Part shown: positions 33,992 to 40,408 of the stretch, piece by piece
How the letters are laid out: every line of letters begins with the position of its first letter
Numbering within the stretch: the first letter of the stretch is position 1
Assembly: GCF_002006345.1 (NCBI RefSeq)
Contig: NZ_LZZM01000199.1
Coordinates: 1-40,408 of the forward strand
Direction of reading: 5' to 3'
Source: Clostridium puniceum
GTDB lineage: Bacteria > Bacillota > Clostridia > Clostridiales > Clostridiaceae
Length of the DNA stretch: 40,408 nt
The notes under the pieces: generated by a model
Databases searched by the model: none
Seen by the model: only the letters and a program-made list of their open reading frames with translations
What the model was told of the DNA's origin: nothing
Translations under genes and position numbers: made by a program

Positions 33992-34258
33992 TTAAAACTT
34001 CCCATTACAATACGGACAAATATAATTATCATCAATATCTTCTTTACTGTTAAATCTTATAGGTAATCTTTCATTACAATGTGGACATTTCCAAAATAAA
34101 AATGAAATAACTATAAATACTATTAATAGCTCTATTCCCACAAAGGTTAAAACTTCAATTGATAGAACTCCTCCGATAAAACTTGATGGAACTGATAAAA
34201 ATAAACATATTAAAGATAATTTACGAAATTTCATTATATTTTTTATTTTAACTATCAT
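33992..34258 (-). CDS. Small membrane protein with C-terminal zinc ribbon
   Basis: 88 residues. Two membrane helices (about 14-33 and 36-54) precede a cytoplasmic zinc ribbon made by CPHCNERLPIRF and YICPYCNGKF. AAAGGAG supports the start. The C-x2-C pairs suggest metal binding and possibly interaction with nucleic acid or protein. Its promoter should be the one in repeat copy 2 (-10 at 34328-34333). No named family recognised. The same upstream module serves the 256-residue membrane protein, hinting at a common regulon. Confidence 0.7.
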   Translation of the reverse strand: MIVKIKNIMKFRKLSLICLFLSVPSSFIGGVLSIEVLTFVGIELLIVFIVISFLFWKCPHCNERLPIRFNSKEDIDDNYICPYCNGKF

Positions 34259-34327
34259 ATTTTATCTCCTTTATAATATTATAGTTTATTTTTCCACAAT
34301 TCACCTAATACTATGTACTATAAGGCA

Positions 34328-34355
34328 ATTGTATATTATTAGAAACTTTTGTCAA
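34328..34355 (-). promoter_or_regulatory. Sigma-A promoter in repeat copy 2
   Basis: TTGACA (34355-34350), 16-base spacer, TACAAT (34333-34328) on the minus strand, identical to copy 1, about 60 bases before the zinc-ribbon gene. Confidence 0.75.
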
Positions 34356-34485
34356 TAATACTATTGGCACTTAAAGTGCTCCTTTATGTTTTTAGCAAAG
34401 AGATAGTATTTTTACTCCAATCACCCAAATACTATCTCTTTCTTTATGAATTTATATATGTTAAAATTAAATTGCAAAATGGACT

Positions 34486-34510
34486 GGTGGAGCTTAGGCT
34501 CTGCCTTTTT
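34486..34510 (+). terminator. Plus-strand terminator in repeat copy 2
   Basis: GGTGGAGC / GCTCTGCC with loop TTAG, then five T. The stem is the same as in copy 1. Confidence 0.7.
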
Positions 34511-34677
34511 ATTTTGGATAAAAAATGCAGCCAAATTAATGACTGCATCTTTTTGGTTTAGTAGTCTCCGTTAATCTAGAAGCTTTTCTTTATCTATAGC
34601 ATATGCTACATATAATACGAATTGTGTGATAATTTAAATAAAAAATACCGCAAATCTATTCTTGATGTTTTAATCAT

Positions 34678-34920
34678 TTACATTTCCTGTAATTTACACT
34701 CTATAGTTTCTACCGGAACAGATGATAAAACTACATGGTCACTATCGCTAATTATAACTGCTCTTGTTTTTCTACCATGAGTCACGTCTATAAGTAGCCC
34801 TCTGTCTCTTGCTTCCTTAACTACTCTTTTCGCTGGAGCTGATTCCGGGCTTATTAATGCTAATACTCTATTTGCAGAAACAATATTTCCAAAACCTATG
34901 TTTATTAATTTGATACTCAT
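34678..34920 (-). CDS. remA: RemA-like DNA-binding regulator (DUF370), orphan copy
   Basis: 80 residues from the ATG at 34920 (AGGAGAG upstream); the longer open frame adds unrelated residues. IKLINIGFGNIVSANRVLALISPESAP, then ARDRGLLIDVTHGRKTRAVIISDSDHVVLSS, match the RemA/YlzA family almost throughout. RemA forms ring-shaped oligomers that wrap DNA and activates matrix and osmoprotection genes in Bacillus. The chromosomal copy normally sits next to gmk and rpoZ; here it lies alone in the island, so it is probably a second copy. Its targets could be chromosomal. Confidence 0.93.
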   Translation of the reverse strand: MSIKLINIGFGNIVSANRVLALISPESAPAKRVVKEARDRGLLIDVTHGRKTRAVIISDSDHVVLSSVPVETIECKLQEM

Positions 34921-35130
34921 AAATTCTCTCCTAAATAGTAAAAATGATATACTGATTACTTTTAGCATAACATATATTACATATTTATTCAAAAATATCC
35001 AAGTATTAATTATTACACATTTTCTAAAATAGAATAGGTAAGGCTTTGAGCTAATCTTTTGAATTAGCAACATGTCGCACTATCACACTATTCCGTTTTC
35101 GAATAATATATTTAATTACCATTGTCCATC

Positions 35131-35192
35131 AATTATGGCATATTATGCGAATGAATTTTGAACTGAAATAAGCAGTAGGGGTTACTGCTTTT
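35131..35192 (-). terminator. Repeated intergenic module with terminator, copy A
   Basis: Hairpin AAGCAGTA (35170-35177) / TACTGCTT (35183-35190) ends the hemerythrin transcript. The 40 bases to its left (from 35131) recur at 37957-37998 with only a few changes, as does the AAGCAGTAGGG arm. Confidence 0.7.
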
Positions 35193-35201
35193 ATCTTGAT
35201 A

Positions 35202-35594
35202 TTAATTCGCTACTATAAGTTTGTCTTCATTTAGAATATGAGCATCTATCCAATTTACTACAAATTCTAATATATTTTTTACAGCTACATCTTGATTTGA
35301 ATCTATTTTGCTTAAATCAATTCCATTAATTGTATTAACAAAGTTTTCATGTTCTACTTTATGTGAAAGAAATTTTTTATATCCTATACTCAGCATATAA
35401 TCTTCTTCTGATTTAAAATGAAATATTGTATATTCTTTTAGTTCTTCAAGTATTTCAATGATTTTATCATACTTGTCAGTTACAAATTCATTCGTTAATA
35501 GTTTATAAGCACGATCTGCTATCTCAAATAATTTTTCATGTTGTTCATCAATATGTTCTACTCCAAGTTCATAATCTTCTTTCCAATTTATCAT
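35202..35594 (-). CDS. Bacteriohemerythrin
   Basis: 130 residues, a stand-alone hemerythrin four-helix bundle. All seven di-iron ligands are present: H19 (IDEQH), H59 and E63 (HFKSEE), H78 and H82 (HKVEH), H119 and D124 (DAHILNED). Such proteins bind O2 reversibly; in anaerobes they are thought to sense or scavenge oxygen or to store it. GAGGTGG precedes the ATG. It is monocistronic between remA and the ATPase/TOPRIM pair. Confidence 0.95.
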   Translation of the reverse strand: MINWKEDYELGVEHIDEQHEKLFEIADRAYKLLTNEFVTDKYDKIIEILEELKEYTIFHFKSEEDYMLSIGYKKFLSHKVEHENFVNTINGIDLSKIDSNQDVAVKNILEFVVNWIDAHILNEDKLIVAN

Positions 35595-35693
35595 AAAACC
35601 ACCTCATATAATAATAAAATTACCAATATTATAGCATGATGTTAACATCATTGTAATCATCTATTTAATTTATATAAATTAAAACCAAAAACA

Positions 35694-35725
35694 AAGCAGT
35701 AGGGGATTTCTCCTGGCTACTGCTT
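35694..35725. terminator. Terminator with repeated loop motif, copy B
   Basis: AAGCAGTAG (35694-35702) / CTACTGCTT (35717-35725), with T-run on the minus strand. The loop strand GGGATTTCTCCTG resembles that of the hairpin at 37993-38023. It ends the TOPRIM gene. Confidence 0.8.
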
Positions 35726-35772
35726 GTCTTTATTTTTATAATTATGTATTTATAATTAATATGTATATCAGC

Positions 35773-36621
35773 TTAACAAATCAATATTTTTTCTAAATTA
35801 TTTTCGTTTTCATATTTTTTAATCTTAGAATATATATTAGTCTCAATAAGACTATTTTCTTGGTACGAACATCTAAGACTTGCCGATATGTCACTGTCCT
35901 TGATATGCTTACTAAAATATATATTACTATAAATTGCAAAAGTTATTAGAAAATCATGTCCTTGTGTTATTTCTAATAATTTTTTGCAAGAAACCTCTTT
36001 ACAATGCTTGCTTTTAATCTTTTCCAGCTTGTCCTCATTTAATGTAAAGTAATTTGCATTATGCCTATTTATTTGTTCTATAATCATATTATTATCAATT
36101 TCTTTCTTGCTTAGATTAAAAGCATTATTAATTGAAATTCCATTTAACTTTAAGTTCATGCAATCTTCAGTACTATATTTTCTTACTAAACTTATAAATT
36201 TTAATTGTCTTAATAATAGTTCTTTAAATTCTAGTGCATTTAAAGGTCCAAAATAATATTCATCAAATATTTTCTTAAACGTGTTGTCATTATCTGCAAG
36301 CATAATTTCTAGACAACACGAATCATAGCACAATATATTCCCTTCCTCTGCAGAATTGTCATAATCTTTATCACGAATCCCTAATATCCTCTTATTATTT
36401 TTAAAAAAATCTATTACAATTTCTTTGATACCTTCTTTTCCTGAAAATGATTCAAATAAAATAACATTATCAGATATAAATTTTTTCCAGAATTTTATAT
36501 CATCTTTTCCTTCAACTACTATAAATATATAATTTCTCATAATTTCATGAGTCAAAGATAACCTTATTTCTGAAATTATTTCGCCTTTACTTAAGTTATC
36601 TCTTATTGAATTCATTTTCAT
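35773..36621 (-). CDS. DUF4435 / TOPRIM-like protein, AriB-like partner of the ATPase
   Basis: 282 residues (or 280 from a second ATG). YIFIVVEGKDDIKFWKKF (about 31-48) gives the conserved Glu37 and Asp40/41. ILGIRDKDYDN (80-89) gives D84-x-D86, the E...DxD set of TOPRIM nucleases, in the arrangement seen in DUF4435. The rest is helical. It overlaps the ATPase gene by 26 bases, so the two are translationally coupled. In the PARIS anti-phage system the DUF4435 protein AriB is held by the ATPase AriA and released as a nuclease when a phage anti-restriction protein is sensed. The match is by architecture and motifs, not by close sequence identity. Confidence 0.72.
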   Translation of the reverse strand: MKMNSIRDNLSKGEIISEIRLSLTHEIMRNYIFIVVEGKDDIKFWKKFISDNVILFESFSGKEGIKEIVIDFFKNNKRILGIRDKDYDNSAEEGNILCYDSCCLEIMLADNDNTFKKIFDEYYFGPLNALEFKELLLRQLKFISLVRKYSTEDCMNLKLNGISINNAFNLSKKEIDNNMIIEQINRHNANYFTLNEDKLEKIKSKHCKEVSCKKLLEITQGHDFLITFAIYSNIYFSKHIKDSDISASLRCSYQENSLIETNIYSKIKKYENENNLEKILIC

Positions 36622-37852
36622 ATATCTCCCCTAAATCTCTTTGTATATCCCAATGATTGTTAATTATTGCCGATGAATGTGTAGCAACGATAACATTTAT
36701 ATTTTTATATTCTACTATTTTTAATAAATCATTCATAAACATCCGTTGCCATACAATATGAAGTGATATTTCTGGTTCATCTATTAGAATTAATAATTCA
36801 TCTCCTGTTTCAAATAGTAATTCATAAAATAATACTATTTCTTGTTTTTCTCCAGACGATAATTGAGTTAATGAAATTTTCTTTTCCTCATTTTCCAAAT
36901 CAACTATTTTGATTCCGTCTTCTCTTGATATTTTTATTTTTTTGAATGACAATCTACTATTAATAATATCAGTAAACAAATCTAGTCTTTTAACAAAATC
37001 TTCATATACTTTGTACTTTTTATTGAAATCTTCAAAATATATTTTTAATGCTTTCGCGTGTTCTTTCTTAAACTTTAAGCTGTTTGTGCTTTTTATTTCT
37101 GATATATCATATTTATTTAGTTTATCAAACTTATCGTTCATTTCCATCATGTTTTTATTGAATTCTTCCTCATCTTTTATTCCATTATCCATCTCAAATA
37201 ATCTATATGGATAAGTACTGTCTAATCCATTAGATACAGAAGAATATTGACTAGAAATATTATTTATTAGCCCTATAAATTTCTTAGGTAGTTCCTCAAT
37301 AGTATCTATAAATTCGTCGTTTCTTTCTCTTAATTTATTTATTTTTTTCATTAACCTTTGCTCTTTAATAAAATGTATATCACCTATATTATCTTTTATA
37401 TATTGAATTTGTTTTTCTAATTCAATAATTCTATCGTTATCTATATTTGCTTCTCCAATATATCGAGAATTTTTTACCTCATAGTAATACTCCTCTCTAA
37501 TGTACTTATATCTATCTTCTACATCATCATATACATGAACCCTTCTTCTATCTCTATTCTTATTATAATTTAAAATTTCAATATATGAAAATAAGCTGTT
37601 ATTTATACTCAATTTATTTTCTAGTTTCTCTATTTGAATTTTACTTTCTTCTTCATTTAGAATTAGTTCTATTTTCCTGAAATCTAAATGTATCAAATAT
37701 GACAATCTTTTTTTACTTAAGGCTTCTATAATTTTCAATATTGTTGATTTTCCATACCCATTAGGACCTGTAATAATTGTAACTCCTTTCTCAAAGTTTA
37801 TATTATAATCAAAACGTCCAAAAAGTTCTAATACGTTAATTCCACGAATCAT
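36596..37852 (-). CDS. ABC/AAA-type ATPase, AriA-like (PARIS-type defence)
   Basis: 418 residues. The Walker A GPNGYGKST (29-37) is followed by an inserted coiled-coil arm (about 95-300, rich in Lys/Glu/Asn). Then come the ABC signature LSSGEKQE (331-338), Walker B LLILIDEPEISLH (353-365) and H-loop ATHSS (H392). This is the layout of SMC/Rad50/OLD-type ATPases without their own TOPRIM domain. The TOPRIM is instead supplied by the overlapping downstream gene, as in PARIS (AriA + AriB). Abortive-infection and overcoming-lysogenisation-defect ATPases are alternatives. It forms a two-gene unit bounded by terminators. Confidence 0.78.
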   Translation of the reverse strand: MIRGINVLELFGRFDYNINFEKGVTIITGPNGYGKSTILKIIEALSKKRLSYLIHLDFRKIELILNEEESKIQIEKLENKLSINNSLFSYIEILNYNKNRDRRRVHVYDDVEDRYKYIREEYYYEVKNSRYIGEANIDNDRIIELEKQIQYIKDNIGDIHFIKEQRLMKKINKLRERNDEFIDTIEELPKKFIGLINNISSQYSSVSNGLDSTYPYRLFEMDNGIKDEEEFNKNMMEMNDKFDKLNKYDISEIKSTNSLKFKKEHAKALKIYFEDFNKKYKVYEDFVKRLDLFTDIINSRLSFKKIKISREDGIKIVDLENEEKKISLTQLSSGEKQEIVLFYELLFETGDELLILIDEPEISLHIVWQRMFMNDLLKIVEYKNINVIVATHSSAIINNHWDIQRDLGEIYENEFNKR

Positions 37853-37956
37853 TCACTTCAACTCCAATCTAAATATATAATTTTATAATACTATATTTTG
37901 TATATAATTACCATATTAATTTGAAATACTTACCTTTAAATTTACTATTACTTGGG

Positions 37957-38023
37957 AATTATAACATATTATATAAATGAATTTCAAACTAAAATAAGCA
38001 GTAGGGAATTTCTCCTGCTTATT
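37957..38023 (-). terminator. Repeated intergenic module with terminator, copy C
   Basis: AATAAGCAG (37993-38001) / CTGCTTATT (38015-38023) ends the membrane gene upstream. 37957-37998 resembles 35131-35172 (about 80% identical over 50 bases), including AATGAATTT and AAATAAGCAGTAGGG. Confidence 0.75.
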
Positions 38024-38528
38024 GATTCTTGTTTTCTTTAAATGCATTTGATAAATCTAAATCATCTTCTTTATTATCGCCTTCTTCATTACCTTCATCG
38101 ATAAATTCGAATAATAATAATAATAATATACCTATTGACCTAATACATAGCAAAACAAAATAACTCAAAAAAAATCCTAAAAAATAATAATTGGGATAAA
38201 TTTTATAATTACTAGCATCGCTAATAGGAATAAACATAAGACAAATAATTATTAATATAAAACCCATCAATATAGGGATAGATAAATACCAATATAAATC
38301 TTTTATTCTTTTGTTTCTTTTTAAATATTTCATTATACTACTATCTATAGCAGTTATTAATATCGATAACATAGTGGTAAGAAATCCAATTAGGATTGAA
38401 GCAAAAGTTATTATACTCAAAATTATATCTTTCATATTAACTATTGAATTTATATTTACAAAACATATTATAACAAGAAAAATAATGCTTAATCCCAAAG
38501 GGAAAAACTTTTCACAATATTTCCCCAT
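38019..38528 (-). CDS. Four-helix membrane protein, second gene of an unrecognised pair
   Basis: 169 residues with four predicted membrane helices (about 10-27, 32-60, 82-104, 116-141) and an acidic, Asn-rich cytoplasmic tail (FIDEGNEEGDNKEDDLDLSN). It starts 15 bases after the stop of the upstream soluble protein, so they form an operon. The gene order soluble sensor then small membrane protein, next to a defence-like ATPase pair, resembles known systems with membrane effectors (Kiwa has a four-helix KwaA). No sequence match to KwaA is claimed. Confidence 0.7.
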   Translation of the reverse strand: MGKYCEKFFPLGLSIIFLVIICFVNINSIVNMKDIILSIITFASILIGFLTTMLSILITAIDSSIMKYLKRNKRIKDLYWYLSIPILMGFILIIICLMFIPISDASNYKIYPNYYFLGFFLSYFVLLCIRSIGILLLLLFEFIDEGNEEGDNKEDDLDLSNAFKENKNQ

Positions 38529-38543
38529 CTTACCACCTCAATT

Positions 38544-39443
38544 CTAAATAAATATTTTTTCTAGATATGGTTTTCTTTGTTTGAATAAATCTATCATCCT
38601 ATCTATTATTCTTTCATAATTTATTTCATTTTCTTTAGAATATTCAAATTTTGCTTGATCAACCAATGTGCCATTTATAAATTCAACCTGTTCGATAGGT
38701 TCATCTTTAGATGTTCTATATTCTACATGTACCTTTTTAAATCCATCTTCTTCTTTTAATTTTGTAAATTCCATTACTTCCTCTTGCGTAAGTGAATTAT
38801 CCTTTTTGCTATGTCCAACTGAAAAAACTACTTTAGTAGACATTGATTTCATTTTTCTTGCTCCAATAATTACTCCTGCCAATGATGAATTTTCACATGC
38901 ATCATTAGTTTCGGCAAAACTGACTTCAACTTTTCGTATTATTATTTTTTTTAGTTCTCCTAAATTATTTGTAAAAGGAACCAGTTTAATTTCTACTGAT
39001 TTTGTTGAGCTATTAAGTATTTGCTCAACAAACGCTCTTATACCATTCATTCCTATTGCATTTTTATTTCTTTGAACCATCAAAACATTTGTTTTTTCAT
39101 GATACAATACTGCTATATCTTCTCCTATATATTCTGAATCATCTAATTCCAATTTTTTAAATTCATCACTTTTTTTATCAATTATTCCTGGAACTTCTGC
39201 ACTTCTTTGTCGTATGAATTGTAATTTCCACACCCCTCCATCTGCCTTTTCTATTTTTTGCAATATTACATCCTCTCCGTAATATGGCCTTGTCCTTTCT
39301 TTAATTACTTTCTCTAAAGCAATTATTAAAATTTTTTCAAGTTTTAGCGGTTGACGATTTTTCTTTACCTTACTACCTATTGATTCTAATTCATATATAT
39401 ATATTCTCCCATAGTCAAACTTAATATTCTTTTTCTTATTCAA
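38544..39443 (-). CDS. Unrecognised 299-residue protein, first gene of a pair with the membrane protein
   Basis: A soluble alpha/beta protein. The start is a TTG (39441-39443) with AGGAGG seven bases upstream; no ATG fits. Notable segments are VLYHEKTNVLMVQRNKNAIGMNGIRAFVEQIL (about 112-143) and a C-terminal repeat of strands ending INYERIIDRMIDLFKQRKPYLEKIFI. The whole recalls DUF6731-type proteins, a family of unknown function, but I cannot confirm that. It is coupled to a four-helix membrane protein, so a cytosolic sensor with membrane effector is a reasonable guess. A KwaB-like (DUF4868) role is possible but unproven. Confidence 0.65.
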   Translation of the reverse strand: MNKKKNIKFDYGRIYIYELESIGSKVKKNRQPLKLEKILIIALEKVIKERTRPYYGEDVILQKIEKADGGVWKLQFIRQRSAEVPGIIDKKSDEFKKLELDDSEYIGEDIAVLYHEKTNVLMVQRNKNAIGMNGIRAFVEQILNSSTKSVEIKLVPFTNNLGELKKIIIRKVEVSFAETNDACENSSLAGVIIGARKMKSMSTKVVFSVGHSKKDNSLTQEEVMEFTKLKEEDGFKKVHVEYRTSKDEPIEQVEFINGTLVDQAKFEYSKENEINYERIIDRMIDLFKQRKPYLEKIFI

Positions 39444-39522
39444 TAATTTTCCTCCTATTATTTATTCATATTTGACCAATAATATGATATAATAGAGCTA
39501 TCTTAATCGACTCTATTACAAC

Positions 39523-39567
39523 AAAGAACTCATGATTGATTGGTCATCGCATGAGTTCTTTTTTATT
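39523..39567 (+). terminator. Strong hairpin upstream of the two-gene unit
   Basis: AAAGAACTCATG (39523-39534) / CATGAGTTCTTT (39550-39561), perfect 12-bp stem with T-run on the plus strand. It insulates the operon start from the 49-residue gene further right. Confidence 0.75.
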
Positions 39568-39914
39568 TTATTATATTTACATAATACAACATTTTGGACA
39601 AGTTTTCCACAAAATAAAAAATGAGGTAAATGGATTATATATATTTATATACCTTATTAACAACTCTTTTGTAATACTTTTATATTAATTCTTTAAATTT
39701 ATTTTGGAACAAAAAATAAAACAGTAAGTTACTACTACTGTTTTTATATTATTGGTTTGATTTTAATTTTTATAAAATGTCCTATACATTGTAATTCTGA
39801 GAGAAAAAAGCTTTCATATATCTATTTACATAATAACATACCTAATTGTATTTTTTTTATATATTTCCTATAGTTTTCATAGAATTAAGTTATAGTTTTT
39901 AGACAAAAAATAAA
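39568..39914. other. AT-rich spacer
   Basis: No gene. A small hairpin AAAACAGTA / TACTGTTTT (about 39718-39743) is the only clear structure. Confidence 0.4.
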
Positions 39915-39945
39915 AGGTATAGGATTACTCCCATACCCTCTAAAA
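39915..39945 (-). terminator. Terminator of the 49-residue gene
   Basis: GGTAT-GGA / TCC-ATACC stem on the minus strand followed by TTTTATTTTTT. A closely similar hairpin lies at 40240-40265. Confidence 0.7.
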
Positions 39946-39994
39946 TTAATGGCCAATGTGCAATTTAGCCAAATGAATTATATCAATAATTACA

Positions 39995-40144
39995 CTATCT
40001 ATCAACTAACTCGTTCTTTATATACTCATTAATTGTCTCTTCTTCACCTTCAAATATTTCTGTTAAATGTAATATAATTTCTTGTTGCTCCTCCGGAAGT
40101 CCTTTCATTGTTTCCATTATTGTATCTTTAGTTACATTACTCAT
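39995..40144 (-). CDS. Small acidic helical protein, 49 residues
   Basis: Frame from the ATG at 40142-40144 (AAGGGG upstream) to TAG at 39995-39997. The sequence begins MSNVTKDTIMETMKGLPEEQ and continues QEIILHLTEIFEGEEETINE; it is acidic and almost entirely helical. A ribosome site, a following terminator and natural codon use support a real gene. No family recognised. Confidence 0.6.
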   Translation of the reverse strand: MSNVTKDTIMETMKGLPEEQQEIILHLTEIFEGEEETINEYIKNELVDR

Positions 40145-40239
40145 AAGCCCACCCCTTAAATTAAAATATAAAGTTTAAATTTATTATCGTATGATTTATA
40201 GATATTTTAACCTAATATGATAAGATTTATTTATGCAAA

Positions 40240-40265
40240 ATAAGAGTACAGGATTGCTCCATACC
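40240..40265 (-). terminator. Terminator of the cell-wall-binding gene
   Basis: GTA-GGA / TCC-TAC hairpin with loop GCAA on the minus strand and a T-rich tail; similar in sequence to the hairpin at 39915-39945. Confidence 0.6.
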
Positions 40266-40272
40266 CTAAGAC

Positions 40273-40408
40273 TTAACTTAATTTAGTTGCAACACCATCA
40301 CTATCAAATCTATAGCCTACATAATCTATATTAGATACCATTTGTCCAGTAGAATATAGCATGTAGTCTTTCCCACCATCTTTTATCCAACCAGTTTGCA
40401 TTGCTCCA
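40273..40408 (-). CDS. C-terminal end of a cell-wall-binding repeat protein (choline-binding type), partial
   Basis: The last 44 residues before TAA (40273-40275) read GAMQTGWIKDGGKDYMLY, then STGQMVSNIDYVGYRF, then DSDGVATKLS. The TGWIKDGGKDYMLYSTG and GYRFDSDG units are typical of cell-wall-binding (CW_binding_1 / glucan- and choline-binding) repeats, which attach secreted hydrolases, adhesins or bacteriocin-like proteins to the wall. The catalytic or effector part lies beyond the window's right edge, so the role of the whole protein is not known. Confidence 0.85.
   Translation of the reverse strand, partial: GAMQTGWIKDGGKDYMLYSTGQMVSNIDYVGYRFDSDGVATKLS

Larger units (their letters stand above)
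34319..34617. repeat. 300-bp non-coding direct repeat, copy 2
   Basis: Second copy of the module at 33359-33656. Promoter and hairpin stems are conserved; loops differ (TTAG replaces TTCG at 34494-34497; the CAG/CTG stem is extended to TGCAG/CTGCA). The promoter side is the best conserved. It lies upstream of the zinc-ribbon gene and downstream of remA. Confidence 0.85.

Noticed and set aside
34349..34561. 70-codon plus-strand frame in the duplicated module
   Set aside because: It runs through terminator hairpins, has no ribosome site, and copy 1 does not keep the frame.
38019..39443. Definite Kiwa system
   Set aside because: Gene sizes and a four-helix membrane partner fit loosely, but gene order differs and no KwaA/KwaB sequence motif could be recognised.
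1..40408. CRISPR array
   Set aside because: No series of regularly spaced identical repeats was seen; the repeats present are two-copy modules or palindromic elements.

Overview
The window is AT-rich, low-GC Firmicute chromosome, most likely from a solvent- or butyrate-forming Clostridium of the C. beijerinckii / C. butyricum type. This rests on codon and base composition, strong AGGAGG ribosome sites, Spo0E-family sporulation regulators, a tandem glycine riboswitch, YhgE/Pip proteins and a choline-binding-type cell-wall repeat. Most genes lie on the minus strand.

Layout. (1) 1-3350, accessory left end: an IS91-family HUH transposase broken by an in-frame stop and cut by the window edge; a Spo0E-like phosphatase; a long non-coding, hairpin-rich stretch ending in a plus-strand terminator (candidate large RNA); and a tyrosine recombinase with a small partner, whose start codon sits inside a terminator hairpin. 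(2) 3469-29000, ordinary chromosome: yebC, yigZ, a MocR-type regulator, a nucleotidyltransferase, hflX (with an N-terminal JAMM-like domain), hpt, a class A penicillin-binding protein, a PepSY-type membrane protein, ndk, acyP, a cycA-like amino-acid permease behind a tandem glycine riboswitch, a PHP phosphatase, two paralogous small membrane proteins with a PRD regulator, a HAD phosphatase, and two tandem YhgE/Pip proteins behind a structured leader. Short palindromic MITE-like repeats sit between several of these genes; one appears to lie inside the glycine riboswitch. (3) 29600-30620, junction: a methyltransferase gene cut after about 20 codons, and a detached 3' end of a tRNA (probably Leu), the usual scar of site-specific integration. 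(4) 30650-40408, island: two XRE-type regulators, another Spo0E-like protein, small membrane proteins behind duplicated promoter modules, an orphan RemA, a hemerythrin, an ATPase/TOPRIM pair resembling the PARIS anti-phage system, an unrecognised soluble/membrane gene pair, a 49-residue ORF and the end of a cell-wall-binding protein.

How it fits together. The tRNA fragment is oriented so that the chromosome lies to its left and the integrated element to its right, extending past the window end, where an intact tRNA and probably an integrase would be expected. Inside the island most transcription units are short, mostly minus-strand cassettes separated by strong, partly repeated terminator and promoter modules. 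That suggests modular exchange of defence and regulatory cargo. The main candidates for new biology are the PARIS-like pair and its neighbouring two-gene cassette, the duplicated 300-bp insulator/promoter module, the structured RNA at 1540-2144, the leader RNA of the YhgE operon, and the riboswitch carrying a mobile repeat.
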